Assembly: GCF_024138715.1 (NCBI RefSeq) | Contig: NZ_CP092074.1 | Coordinates: 124,001-188,000, forward strand | DNA: 64,000 nt | Source of the DNA: Emticicia sp. 21SJ11W-3 | GTDB taxonomy: Bacteria; Bacteroidota; Bacteroidia; Cytophagales; Spirosomataceae | Direction of reading: 5' to 3' | Part shown: positions 8,879-17,238 of the stretch, piece after piece | Position numbering within the stretch: the stretch's first letter is position 1 | Layout: the number at the start of each line of letters is the position of its first letter | Notes under the pieces: generated by a model | Database searches by the model: none | What the model saw: the letters and a program-made list of their open reading frames with translations, nothing else | Told to the model about the DNA's origin: nothing | Position numbers and translations under genes: made by a program

Positions 8879-10936
8879 TTACCATATCTTCACCCGTTTC
8901 ATAGGCGATCGATACATCTTATCGCCTGGTTTTATACCAAACGCCTCATAAAACTCGTCAATATTAACCAAAGGGCCGTTTACACGAAGAAAACCCGGCG
9001 CATGCACATCGGTCATAATCTGGTTTGCCAGTGCTTCATTGCGTGTGTGCCCCATCCAAGCCAGTGCGTATCCCAGAAAGAACCTTTGTAAAGGGGTAAA
9101 CCCATTTATTTTCTTGCCAGATTTATACTGTTCTGTTTTCTTAAATGCTTCAAGCCCTAAAACCACCCCACCCAAATCAGCAATGTTTTCTCCTTGTGTG
9201 GCTTCTCCTCTTACGTGCAGAGAGTCAAGCACCACGTAATCATTAAATTGCTCAATAATACCTTTGGCACGCTTGTTATATTCATCACTGTCTTTTTTGG
9301 TCCACCAGTCTTTCAGGTTGCCCTTTTCATCAAATTGTCTGCCCTGGTCATCAAACCCATGCGTAATTTCATGGCCAATGGTAGAGCCGCCTGCATAGGC
9401 ATAAATAATGGCGTCGTCCAGTTGTTCGTCGTTCAAACCGGCTATAAAGAAAATGGCTGCCGGTAAAACAATCTCGTTGTTTGAGGGGTTGTAATACGCA
9501 TTATAAGTTTGTGGGGTCATATCCCATTCGGTTTTATCTACCGGCTTGCCTATTTTATTGATACTGTACTGATACCACCATTGGTTAGCCCGGATGATAT
9601 TCTGAACGTATGAGTCTCGTTTGATATCAAGCGACGAAAAATCCTTCCATTTGTCAGGATAACTCACCTTTGGCATTACCGTTGATAGTTTAAGTAAGGC
9701 CTTGTGCTTGGTGCTGTCAGACATCCAATCCAGTTTTTCAATACGCTCTTTATAAGTGCTGAAGATATTTTTCACCAGTTCCTCATAGCGTTTTTTAGTT
9801 TTTTCTGAATAATAATTTTTTACAAAAAGCTGGCCGAGGGCATCTCCTAACAGGTTTTCTTCTGCATCCAGTACTCTTTTCCAGCGTGGTTTCATTTCTT
9901 TTACCCCACGCAACACGGTTCTGTAAAAATAGAAGTCTTCTTTTGCAAAAGGGCTGCTTAATTCACTGGCATAGCTGCTGATGAAGTTCCAGGTCAGGTA
10001 GGATTTCCAGGTTTCAACAGGGGTGGTTTTCAATAGTTTGTCAACTGCGGTGTAGAATTCAGGCTGCGCTACAATTACGCTTTTTACCTGCGGCATTTTC
10101 ATGTTCACAAACAACTCACGGAATTTCATGGCCGGGGCCAGTTTTTCCAGAGCCGCCATATCCATTTTGTTGTAGTTTTTGTAGGGGTCTCGCAGGTCTT
10201 CTATCTTGCGCGAGTGCCTGGCCAGCGCCTCTTCTAATGCATACACGCTGGCGGCATTACTTGCGGCTTTGGCTTGGTCATCGCCCAACAATTGAAACAT
10301 GCGTTGCAGGTGTGCCTTATACTCTTTCCGTATCTGGGTATTCCGGCTGTCGGTATTAAAATAATAGTCTCTATCCGGAAGTCGGATACCACCCTGATAC
10401 AAGTGCAGGGCTTGCTCTTCACTATTTTTCTCGTCCTGAAACACATAATTGCCAAATAATACCCCAACACCATAAGTGTGCTGAACAGCAATTTCTTTTA
10501 AAACACCATCCATATCTTTAATAGCGGCAATGCGGTCTAAATCAGGTTTCACAGGGCTTATCCCTTGTTTTTCTGTGCCAATGCTATCCATACCTGTAAA
10601 CCAGAAATCGCCGATTTTCTGCTCATTTGAACCCGTTTTGCCCGGATTTTTCGCCGACTCCTCACTGATATTCTTCAATCTGCTGTAAGTTTCTTCCTGC
10701 ACCAGGCTGCCGATTCCCCAGCTGCTTTCAGAGGCCGGAATAGGATTATGCTTAATCCAGTTGCCAACGGCATATTTAAAGAAATCATCACCGGGCGATA
10801 CGGTAGTATCTACAACTTCGGTTAATATATCTCTTTGTGAAGATTCAGAGGATTTTGACTGGCAAGAGGATAAGTAAAAACCAGAAAGTATTAAAACGGA
10901 TGATAAAAAACGCTTGGCCCCGGCTATACCGCTCAT
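8879..10936 (-). CDS. M13 family zinc metallopeptidase lipoprotein (neprilysin-like)
   Basis: A 685-residue M13 endopeptidase. The zinc signature is GHEITHGFDDQG (HExxH), and the third ligand and transition-state residues lie in GENIADLGGVV. The N-terminal segment from the chosen ATG at 10936 gives a lipoprotein signal ending in L-S-S-C25, so the enzyme is probably anchored in the envelope facing the periplasm or surface. An in-frame start 22 codons upstream would put a charged stretch before the signal and was not chosen. It should cleave peptides up to a few kDa on the amino side of hydrophobic residues. Confidence 0.92.
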   Translation of the reverse strand: MSGIAGAKRFLSSVLILSGFYLSSCQSKSSESSQRDILTEVVDTTVSPGDDFFKYAVGNWIKHNPIPASESSWGIGSLVQEETYSRLKNISEESAKNPGKTGSNEQKIGDFWFTGMDSIGTEKQGISPVKPDLDRIAAIKDMDGVLKEIAVQHTYGVGVLFGNYVFQDEKNSEEQALHLYQGGIRLPDRDYYFNTDSRNTQIRKEYKAHLQRMFQLLGDDQAKAASNAASVYALEEALARHSRKIEDLRDPYKNYNKMDMAALEKLAPAMKFRELFVNMKMPQVKSVIVAQPEFYTAVDKLLKTTPVETWKSYLTWNFISSYASELSSPFAKEDFYFYRTVLRGVKEMKPRWKRVLDAEENLLGDALGQLFVKNYYSEKTKKRYEELVKNIFSTYKERIEKLDWMSDSTKHKALLKLSTVMPKVSYPDKWKDFSSLDIKRDSYVQNIIRANQWWYQYSINKIGKPVDKTEWDMTPQTYNAYYNPSNNEIVLPAAIFFIAGLNDEQLDDAIIYAYAGGSTIGHEITHGFDDQGRQFDEKGNLKDWWTKKDSDEYNKRAKGIIEQFNDYVVLDSLHVRGEATQGENIADLGGVVLGLEAFKKTEQYKSGKKINGFTPLQRFFLGYALAWMGHTRNEALANQIMTDVHAPGFLRVNGPLVNIDEFYEAFGIKPGDKMYRSPMKRVKIW

Positions 10937-11189
10937 AAGATTAAAAAGATTTGGTAATAATTGAATCCTAAATTTGAGAAGATTTTTTGAAATCGTTCGC
11001 ATTTAAGAGAAAATTATTGAAGTAAACAACAGGCTGGCCGCCTGCTGCCAATAGTGATGGAAGAAGTATTTCTGATTTATTGGTCACCACCGGAATTTAA
11101 TAACGGGCTTGATTTGTTCTTTAAGAACAGAATAGTTTTTTAAAGCCGAAGAGCAGCGTTTGTATGCCCCTGAACCAACAAAAAGGATT

Positions 11190-11218
11190 TTGCAGATAAG
11201 CTATTTTGTCTAATTTTG
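11190..11218 (+). promoter_or_regulatory. Promoter of the lipoyl dehydrogenase gene
   Basis: TTG at 11190-11192, an 18-nt spacer, then TAATTTTG at 11211-11218, which fits the Bacteroidota -33/-7 pattern. The predicted start of transcription is about 30 bases before the ATG at 11254. The rest of the 317-base gap shows nothing gene-like. Confidence 0.6.
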
Positions 11219-11253
11219 CATCAAAATTTATGTAAACCAGAAAATTATATATT

Positions 11254-12645
11254 ATGGCACAGTATGATCTTATTGTACTTGGGAGTGGGCCCGGTGGTTA
11301 TGTAACCGCAATTCGTGCTTCACAATTAGGCATGAAAACTGCCATTGTTGAGAAAGAGAACCTTGGAGGTATTTGCCTTAACTGGGGTTGTATTCCAACA
11401 AAGGCCTTGTTGAAGTCTGCCCAGGTTTATGAATATATTAAACACGCTAAAGATTATGGTATTGAGGTAGGCGAGGCACATGCCAATTTTGAGGCGGTTA
11501 TTAAGCGTTCGCGCGGTGTGGCCGACGGCATGAGTAAAGGCGTGCAGTTTCTGATGAAAAAAAACAAGATTGATGTTATCTATGGTTTTGGTAAAGTAAA
11601 AGCCGGTAAAAAGGTTGAGGTTACTGATGCGGAAGGTAAAAAATCTGAACTGGAAGGCAAGCATGTAATTATAGCTACCGGCGCCAGAGCCAGACAATTG
11701 CCTAATGTGCCCATTGATGGTAAAAAAGTAATAGAATACCGCAAAGCTATGAGCCTTGAAAAACAACCGGAATCACTATTGGTGATTGGTTCGGGAGCGA
11801 TCGGTGTAGAGTTTGCCTACGTATACGCCAGCATGGGTACCAAGGTAACTATCGTAGAGTTTTTACCAAATATTGTTCCGGTTGAAGACGAAGATATTTC
11901 TAAAGAACTGGCAAAAGCCTACAAAAAAGCAGGTATTGAAATTTACACCAACTCTAGCGTTGAGAAAGTAGATACCAGTGGCAATGGTTGTGTGGCAACA
12001 GTAAAAACGCCTAACGGAGAAATAAAAATTGAATCAGAACTGGTGCTTTCAGCGGCGGGTATTGTTGCAAATATTGAAAACATTGGCCTGGAAGAAGTAG
12101 GAATTGCTACCGACAGAGGCAAGATTACTGTAAATCAGTGGTCAGAAACCAACGTGCCGGGTTACTATGCCATTGGCGACGTAGCTCCGGGGCCTGCACT
12201 GGCACACAAAGCATCAGCAGAGGGCATTATCTGCGTTGAGAAGATTGCAGGGCATCATCCTCAGCCGATTGACTACAAGAACATTCCGGGTTGTACTTAC
12301 TGTACACCAGAAATCGCCTCTGTGGGCTATACAGAAAAAGCTGCCAAAGAGGCAGGATACGAAATCAAAGTGGGTAAATTCCCTTTCTCGGCCTCTGGTA
12401 AAGCAAAAGCTGCCGGTAGCCCGGAAGGCTTTGTAAAAGTGATTTTTGATGCTAAATACGGCGAATGGTTAGGTTGCCACATGATTGGCGCCAACGTAAC
12501 TGAAATGATTGCCGAAGCCGTTGTTGCCCGTAAACTGGAAACAACCGGTATGGAAATCATCAAGTCGGTTCACCCGCACCCTACCATGTCAGAAGCCATT
12601 ATGGAAGCAGCGGCAGCGGCTTATGGTGAAGTGATACACTTGTAA
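11254..12645 (+). CDS. lpdA: Dihydrolipoyl dehydrogenase
   Basis: A 463-residue flavoprotein, the E3 subunit that reoxidises lipoamide in pyruvate/2-oxoglutarate dehydrogenase or glycine cleavage complexes. The FAD-binding G-x-G-x-x-G begins at residue 10, the redox disulfide is C41-x4-C46 (GGICLNWGCIPTK), a second Rossmann motif for NAD is VIGSGAIGVEFAYVY, and the C-terminal HPHPTMSEAI carries the His that pairs with the thiolate. No E1 or E2 gene is adjacent, so it may serve several complexes. It is a single gene with its own promoter and terminator. Confidence 0.95.
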   Translation: MAQYDLIVLGSGPGGYVTAIRASQLGMKTAIVEKENLGGICLNWGCIPTKALLKSAQVYEYIKHAKDYGIEVGEAHANFEAVIKRSRGVADGMSKGVQFLMKKNKIDVIYGFGKVKAGKKVEVTDAEGKKSELEGKHVIIATGARARQLPNVPIDGKKVIEYRKAMSLEKQPESLLVIGSGAIGVEFAYVYASMGTKVTIVEFLPNIVPVEDEDISKELAKAYKKAGIEIYTNSSVEKVDTSGNGCVATVKTPNGEIKIESELVLSAAGIVANIENIGLEEVGIATDRGKITVNQWSETNVPGYYAIGDVAPGPALAHKASAEGIICVEKIAGHHPQPIDYKNIPGCTYCTPEIASVGYTEKAAKEAGYEIKVGKFPFSASGKAKAAGSPEGFVKVIFDAKYGEWLGCHMIGANVTEMIAEAVVARKLETTGMEIIKSVHPHPTMSEAIMEAAAAAYGEVIHL

Positions 12646-12662
12646 TAAGATCTATATATCGT

Positions 12663-12699
12663 AAAAGGGGCAGATGCGATCAGGTATCTGCCCCTTTTT
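12663..12699 (+). terminator. Terminator of lpdA
   Basis: Arms AAAAGGGGCAGAT (12663-12675) and ATCTGCCCCTTTT (from 12686) with a 10-nt loop; the right arm runs into Ts. Confidence 0.9.
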
Positions 12700-12739
12700 A
12701 GTGGCATTTGCCAGCAATAATGCTACACTGACTACAAAT

Positions 12740-12768
12740 ACAAAAGGGGCAAAAATTGCCCCTTTTGT
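12740..12768. terminator. Second, symmetrical hairpin after lpdA
   Basis: A perfect inverted repeat, ACAAAAGGGGCAA and TTGCCCCTTTTGT, with only three bases between the arms. It lies 40 bases beyond the lpdA terminator. Its symmetrical A/T tails would also terminate transcripts coming from the minus strand of the gap to the right. Confidence 0.75.
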
Positions 12769-12789
12769 ACCACCTTTTTAACCTAAACA

Positions 12790-12891
12790 CTACCCTAAAC
12801 TCTTGTTGAGCTTCTTTAAACTGCTCAGTGAAATGCCGTTAGAAAAACTGCTTAAACTGCATTCTAAGCGTACTTCGTTATTATCTTTCAT
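12790..12891 (-). CDS. Possible 33-residue peptide
   Basis: An ATG-started frame of 33 codons: M-K-D-N-N-E-V-R-L-E-C at the start, Ser/Leu-rich in the middle, ending S-L-K-K-L-N-K-S-L-G. It ends 21 bases before the symmetrical hairpin at 12740-12768, which would serve as its terminator. No family is recognised. The Lys/Leu/Asn-rich tail is loosely like short leader peptides of Bacteroidota, but that is only a resemblance and no modification enzyme is nearby. Low confidence. Confidence 0.2.
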   Translation of the reverse strand: MKDNNEVRLECSLSSFSNGISLSSLKKLNKSLG

Positions 12892-13020
12892 GTTTCCTGG
12901 CAAATCTGTTTTTAATTGCATCCGTGCAATCAGACAAACAGCGCTTCAAAACATATTTTTCTTCTGTTAGTTATTCTATCAAGTAAACCTTATGAGGGTT
13001 TTCATGGCTATATTATTGGC

Positions 13021-13212
13021 TTACGCAATGTGCGTTCTCTTCATTTTAGAAGAGTAAAGTTTTGTTCGTTTCATAAAATTATTGAATTCATGAGATTGAG
13101 AACTTCTCGTTCTGCCGTCCCAGTTTTGTTGATTGTTGCTAACAATCTTTAACAAAACAACCGCCATACTTAACATGGTCATTATTCCTATTATGAAGAT
13201 GATGGGTGTCAT
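13021..13212 (-). CDS. Possible small single-pass membrane protein
   Basis: A 63-codon frame that opens with a hydrophobic stretch (MTPIIFIIGIMTMLSMAVVL), long enough for one membrane helix, followed by a polar, basic tail. It is the only frame in the interval with a coherent protein-like pattern. No homology is recognised, no promoter motif was found and it could be a chance ORF. Confidence 0.25.
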   Translation of the reverse strand: MTPIIFIIGIMTMLSMAVVLLKIVSNNQQNWDGRTRSSQSHEFNNFMKRTKLYSSKMKRTHIA

Positions 13213-13470
13213 AATTTCAATAATTTAATGAAACTAACACCATAGATGTTAAAAATGTTATTCCAATAATTAGTAAATGCAGGTAAGACGGGTTTTTAGT
13301 CAAAAATTGTAGAAAGTGTGGTGTTTTGGGAAATTAAGTGTAGAAAATACGCCCCAATCAATGGGGTTGTGGCACAATGGTGGTATGGTACAAATTATTT
13401 ATGAATCTCAACATATCAATAACAACGTGTAATACGGAAAGTAAAAATCTGACGGAAATCTAGCCACTTT

Positions 13471-14403
13471 ATGACATCAGTGAAAACAAAGCTGAAAAAC
13501 TATATTTCATTTGCCAAAGAAGTATTTAATGAATTCAGCTCAGATAATGCAACCAAATTGAGTGCTTCTTTATCTTACTACACCATTTTTTCTCTGGCTC
13601 CTATGCTTGTGGTTATTATTTCTGTGGCCGGCATTTTTTATGGTCGTGAAGCCATACAGGGTGAAGTTTACGGACAAATAAACTGGCTTATAGGTAAAGA
13701 TGCGGCTACGCAGGTGCAGGAGCTAATAAAAAATGCAAGCCTTTCCAGAAAGTCGGGCATGGCGGCAATTATAGGTACAATAACCCTGCTTTTGGGTGCC
13801 ACGGGTGTTTTTGCTGAAATTCAGGATTCAATTAATTTTATATGGTCGCTTAAGGCTAAGCCAAAATCTGGTATTCTGAAATATTTATTTAACAGGTTAT
13901 TATCATTTTCATTAATTTTGTCGCTTGGTTTTTTGTTAATTGTATCATTGTTGGTTAATACCCTGCTTGATATCTTTAACCAACGCCTGCAATTGCTATT
14001 TGAAGATGTAACTGTCTATTTTTTTTTCGTCATTAATCTGCTGATAGTCTTTTCCGTTATCACCCTTCTGTTTGCCATTATTTTTAAAGTTTTGCCTGAT
14101 GGGAAAATAGCTTGGAAAGATGCCTTTTTTGGAGCTGGGGTAACTGCTGTATTTTTTATGGTGGGTAAGTTTTTAATTGGTTATTACCTGGGTCAGTCAG
14201 CTGTTCTTACCACATTCGGTGCGGCTGGTTCTGTAGTAATAATCTTGCTTTGGGTCTATTACTCGTCTACTATACTTTTTTTAGGAGCCGAGTTTACCAA
14301 AGTTTATACCCGTCATTATGGAACTCCCATACAACCTGACAAAAACGCTGTGCTTTTGGAAAAAAAGGAAATCGAAATTAAATTAACTGGCAATGGAAAT
14401 TAA
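13471..14403 (+). CDS. YihY/BrkB family inner-membrane protein
   Basis: A 310-residue polytopic membrane protein of the YihY/virulence factor BrkB family (formerly mis-named ribonuclease BN). It shows the family start LSASLSYYTIFSLAPMLVVI, then six hydrophobic segments, and the late signature FLGAEFTKVYTRHYG. Family members are thought to be envelope transporters or structural proteins; no substrate is established. Its stop overlaps the next start by 11 bases, so the two are co-translated. Confidence 0.88.
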   Translation: MTSVKTKLKNYISFAKEVFNEFSSDNATKLSASLSYYTIFSLAPMLVVIISVAGIFYGREAIQGEVYGQINWLIGKDAATQVQELIKNASLSRKSGMAAIIGTITLLLGATGVFAEIQDSINFIWSLKAKPKSGILKYLFNRLLSFSLILSLGFLLIVSLLVNTLLDIFNQRLQLLFEDVTVYFFFVINLLIVFSVITLLFAIIFKVLPDGKIAWKDAFFGAGVTAVFFMVGKFLIGYYLGQSAVLTTFGAAGSVVIILLWVYYSSTILFLGAEFTKVYTRHYGTPIQPDKNAVLLEKKEIEIKLTGNGN

Positions 14404-15217
14404 AAGGAGTGCAATTAAAAACAATTCAATTCTAATACTTGGTTTTCTGTTTTATCTGGCAATGGTATTTATCAATTTTCTGGCAAATTACCTGCCCATT
14501 AACGGCAAAAATACAGGCCAGGTTTCGGCGCAGTATCCAAATTTGTTTGTCCCTGCTCCGTACACATTCTCAATCTGGGGTGTAATTTATCTATCTATTC
14601 TTGTTTTTTTGATTTTTCAGCTTACCGGTTCGCCCGGTTTAAAGCAAAACAAAAACACCCGCTCTTCAGTACAAAACATTAACGTGGTGTTTATTTTTAC
14701 CTGTGTCATTAACATGACCTGGATTGTAGCCTGGCATTATGGCCTTATACTACTAAGTGTGATACTCATGCTATTGCTGCTATTGCTGCTTATTGTGTTA
14801 AACAGTTATCTGGTAGCCCTTGATCCCTGGCTATCAAAAACTGAGAAGTTTTTTCTGAAAGCCCCGTTTGGTCTTTACCTTGGCTGGATTTGCATAGCCA
14901 CCATTGCCAATGTTACGGCGCTACTGGTTAGCTATGGGTGGAAAGGCTTCGGTTTAAGTGAAGAGTCGTGGGCGTTTATTATGATAATAGTAGGGGCAAT
15001 AATAAGTATAGTAGCCATTTTCAGATTTAGCAGTATTTATATTGGGTTGTCGGTCATTTGGGCGCTAGGCGGAATCATTACTCAGCGCAGAAATAACGTA
15101 ATTTATCATAAATACATAGAACTGTGTGCGTGGATAGGCATAGCTATTGTAGGTATAGCCATTTTTATTGAGCTTACAAATGGCTATTTATGGAAGGCAG
15201 GCTCTAATGATGATTAA
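14393..15217 (+). CDS. TspO/MBR-related (tryptophan-rich sensory) membrane protein
   Basis: A 274-residue membrane protein with about eight hydrophobic segments. The early FVPAPYTFSIWGVIYL and the repeated W-x-x-x-Y/N pattern (FTCVINMTWIVAWHYGLI; LGWICIATIANVTALLV) resemble the TspO/MBR fold extended to a longer, membrane-rich form that is common in bacteria. TspO proteins bind porphyrins and sterol-like ligands. It overlaps the YihY-like gene by 11 bases, a translational-coupling arrangement. The TspO relation is a family-level inference. Confidence 0.7.
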   Translation: MEIKRSAIKNNSILILGFLFYLAMVFINFLANYLPINGKNTGQVSAQYPNLFVPAPYTFSIWGVIYLSILVFLIFQLTGSPGLKQNKNTRSSVQNINVVFIFTCVINMTWIVAWHYGLILLSVILMLLLLLLLIVLNSYLVALDPWLSKTEKFFLKAPFGLYLGWICIATIANVTALLVSYGWKGFGLSEESWAFIMIIVGAIISIVAIFRFSSIYIGLSVIWALGGIITQRRNNVIYHKYIELCAWIGIAIVGIAIFIELTNGYLWKAGSNDD

Positions 15218-15238
15218 ATAAGCAGAAAGTAAAATAAC

Positions 15239-15275
15239 AAAATAGCCATTGGTGAGCCGATGGCTATTTTATTTT
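15239..15275. terminator. Bidirectional terminator between the TspO-like and kinase genes
   Basis: Arms AAAATAGCCAT (from 15239) and ATGGCTATTTT (15260-15270) flank a 10-nt loop between two convergent transcripts. On the minus strand it marks the end of the rpoN operon. Confidence 0.85.
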
Positions 15276-16708
15276 AGTAAAAACGTAATGATAAATTCGG
15301 TTCCTTTGCCAAGTTCAGAGTTTACCTCTACTGTTGCTTTATGAGACTGGATAATATTTAAGGTGGCCGCAAGACCCAGACCTATGCCATTATTTTTTGC
15401 CGTAAAGTAGGGCTCAAATAAACGGCTCATGTTTTCGGGGCTTATACCTGTGCCATTGTCTTTGATAGAGATATAGCAGAGGTCATTATCTATAGTACTT
15501 TTAATAATCAAAACGCCATTGCCTTCTTCCATGGCTTCTACGGCATTGATTATTATGTTAAGAAATGCAATTTTTATCTTGTTTCTATCCAGATTCAGCA
15601 GCACATCGCCCCCATATTGTTTTTCAAGCGTAATGTTTTTCAGATTGATGCGATCTATGGCCTGCTCTAGTGTCTCGTCCAGAATTTCATGAACAGATAT
15701 TTTAGAAAACGCCAGTTCAGATGGCTTGGAGTTATTGAGCAGTTCTGTTATGAGGTCGCTGATGCGTTGGCTGTTGCGTCTGATAATCCCCAGAAAAAGC
15801 TTTGCATCTTCATCATCAAATTCGCTTTCAAGTTGCTCAACAGAAAGGTGGATGTTTGTTAACGGATTACGTACTTCATGTGCCAGGGTACGCACCAAAC
15901 GCCCGGTAGCAGCCATTTTTTCGTGCATCATGGCTTCACGTTCGGCTTTTCGTTGTGCAGTTACATCATGTATAATGCTCAGAAAAGATTCTTTGCCTTC
16001 GCTGTTTTTTTGTTTTTGGGCATCAATCAGGCATATTTTCTTTTCTCCTTTTTTGGTTAAGAAAATGGCCTCAAATTTGTCAAGGTTGCCGTTTTCTTCC
16101 AGTTTTTCATTAAACTGCTCCCAAACTTCCGGCTTTTCAAAAATGGTGGCGGTGCTCATCTGGCTCAGCTCGTCGGCGGCATAGCCAAGCATTTCAAGCG
16201 TGGCCGGATTATAATAAATAAACCGGCCGCTTTCCGGCTGGGTAACAATTATACCCTGCCTTACATGATTAAAAATGGTTCGATACTGCTGCTCGCTTTC
16301 GCGTAGTGTTTTTAAGGTATCGGCACGTTCAAGAGAGTATCTGATGCATCGTTCCAGTTTTTCGGGGTCCAGTTCGTTTTTTATCAGATAATCCACCGCA
16401 CCCAGCTTCATGGCTTCCATATCAATTCTCTGGTCGCCTTTACCGGTGAGTAAGATTATCGGACTCTGACACCCTTCCTGTATGGCTCTCTTTAAGAGGT
16501 CCAAACCAGTTTTGGCACCTAACAGGAAGTCGAAAAAACAAATGTCATACGCTGCAGTTATGATTTTTTCAACGGCATTGTCAAAATTTTTTGCCCAATC
16601 TATAGTAAACTTTTTGCCTTGTATGTCATTGATGTAGTCGCTTGTCAGGAAGAAATCATCCTCATCATCATCAACGATTAAAACCCTGATTGTGTCGAGT
16701 TCTTTCAT
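15269..16708 (-). CDS. Receiver-PAS-histidine kinase
   Basis: A 479-residue soluble kinase. Residues 8-125 form a receiver domain with phospho-acceptor D60; residues about 135-255 form a PAS domain (ending LSIIHDVTAQRKAERE); H277 lies in the H-box LAHEVRNPL; the HATPase has N-box NIIINAVEAM and glycine boxes DNGTGI and GIGLGLA. No membrane segment is present, so input comes via the receiver and PAS, which suggests a relay position below another kinase. It overlaps the response-regulator gene upstream by 4 bases (ATGA-type), so they are translationally coupled. Confidence 0.9.
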   Translation of the reverse strand: MKELDTIRVLIVDDDEDDFFLTSDYINDIQGKKFTIDWAKNFDNAVEKIITAAYDICFFDFLLGAKTGLDLLKRAIQEGCQSPIILLTGKGDQRIDMEAMKLGAVDYLIKNELDPEKLERCIRYSLERADTLKTLRESEQQYRTIFNHVRQGIIVTQPESGRFIYYNPATLEMLGYAADELSQMSTATIFEKPEVWEQFNEKLEENGNLDKFEAIFLTKKGEKKICLIDAQKQKNSEGKESFLSIIHDVTAQRKAEREAMMHEKMAATGRLVRTLAHEVRNPLTNIHLSVEQLESEFDDEDAKLFLGIIRRNSQRISDLITELLNNSKPSELAFSKISVHEILDETLEQAIDRINLKNITLEKQYGGDVLLNLDRNKIKIAFLNIIINAVEAMEEGNGVLIIKSTIDNDLCYISIKDNGTGISPENMSRLFEPYFTAKNNGIGLGLAATLNIIQSHKATVEVNSELGKGTEFIITFLLK

Positions 16709-17169
16709 GCGTTAAGTTTGGGTAATTGAACTATATCAAACCAGTAGTTGCCCAGGTTTTTCATTACTTCTACCAATTCAACAAATGTTACGGGCTTGGT
16801 TACAAAACTGTTTACGCCCAGGTCGTAGGTTCTCAGAATATCTTCTTCAGCCTTTGAGGTGGTAAGTACAATAACAGGGATGCTCTTCAGGTCATCGTCT
16901 GATTTTATTTCTCTTAAACACTCTCTGCCATCTTTTTTAGGCATATTAAGGTCTAGCAAAATCACTCCGGGTCTTGGCGAGCTGTCCGGGTTGCTATATT
17001 TACCGTTGCGTCGCAGGTAATCCATCAATTCGGCACCATCCTCTACAAATCTTAACTCATTTAATAAAAAATTCTCTTCCAGAGCCTCTTTTGTCATCGC
17101 TCTGTCGTCCGGGTCATCATCAGCCATCAAAATCATAATACTGCTTTTGTCTTTTTGAAATTGAATCAT
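16705..17169 (-). CDS. Single-domain response regulator (Rcp1-like)
   Basis: A 154-residue receiver-only protein with acidic pocket ADDDPDD near residue 16, phospho-acceptor D73 (ILLDLNMPKKDG), Thr in VIVLTTS and Lys in FVTKP. The sequence has the Rcp1-type layout, including the long alpha1-beta2 region and the C-terminal NYWFDIVQLP. It has no output domain, so it should pass phosphate on or bind a partner protein. It is very similar to the regulator at 21796, suggesting paralogy. It sits between the NtrC-type gene (69 bases upstream) and the kinase it overlaps. Confidence 0.9.
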   Translation of the reverse strand: MIQFQKDKSSIMILMADDDPDDRAMTKEALEENFLLNELRFVEDGAELMDYLRRNGKYSNPDSSPRPGVILLDLNMPKKDGRECLREIKSDDDLKSIPVIVLTTSKAEEDILRTYDLGVNSFVTKPVTFVELVEVMKNLGNYWFDIVQLPKLNA

Positions 17170-17238
17170 TATTGTGGTATTTAGAGAGTTAAGGTTTTAT
17201 AATGGTTATTTAAAAACTGTACTCGGGTTAAGAAAAAT

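Larger units (their letters stand above)
12769..13470. other. Gene-poor interval
   Basis: Roughly 700 bases with no confidently recognised gene. It contains a 33-codon minus-strand ORF (12790-12891), a 63-codon minus-strand ORF with one membrane helix (13021-13212), and a small CCCCA/TGGGG hairpin near 13352-13366. No tRNA-like fold, repeat array or conserved RNA was recognised by eye. Confidence 0.5.
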
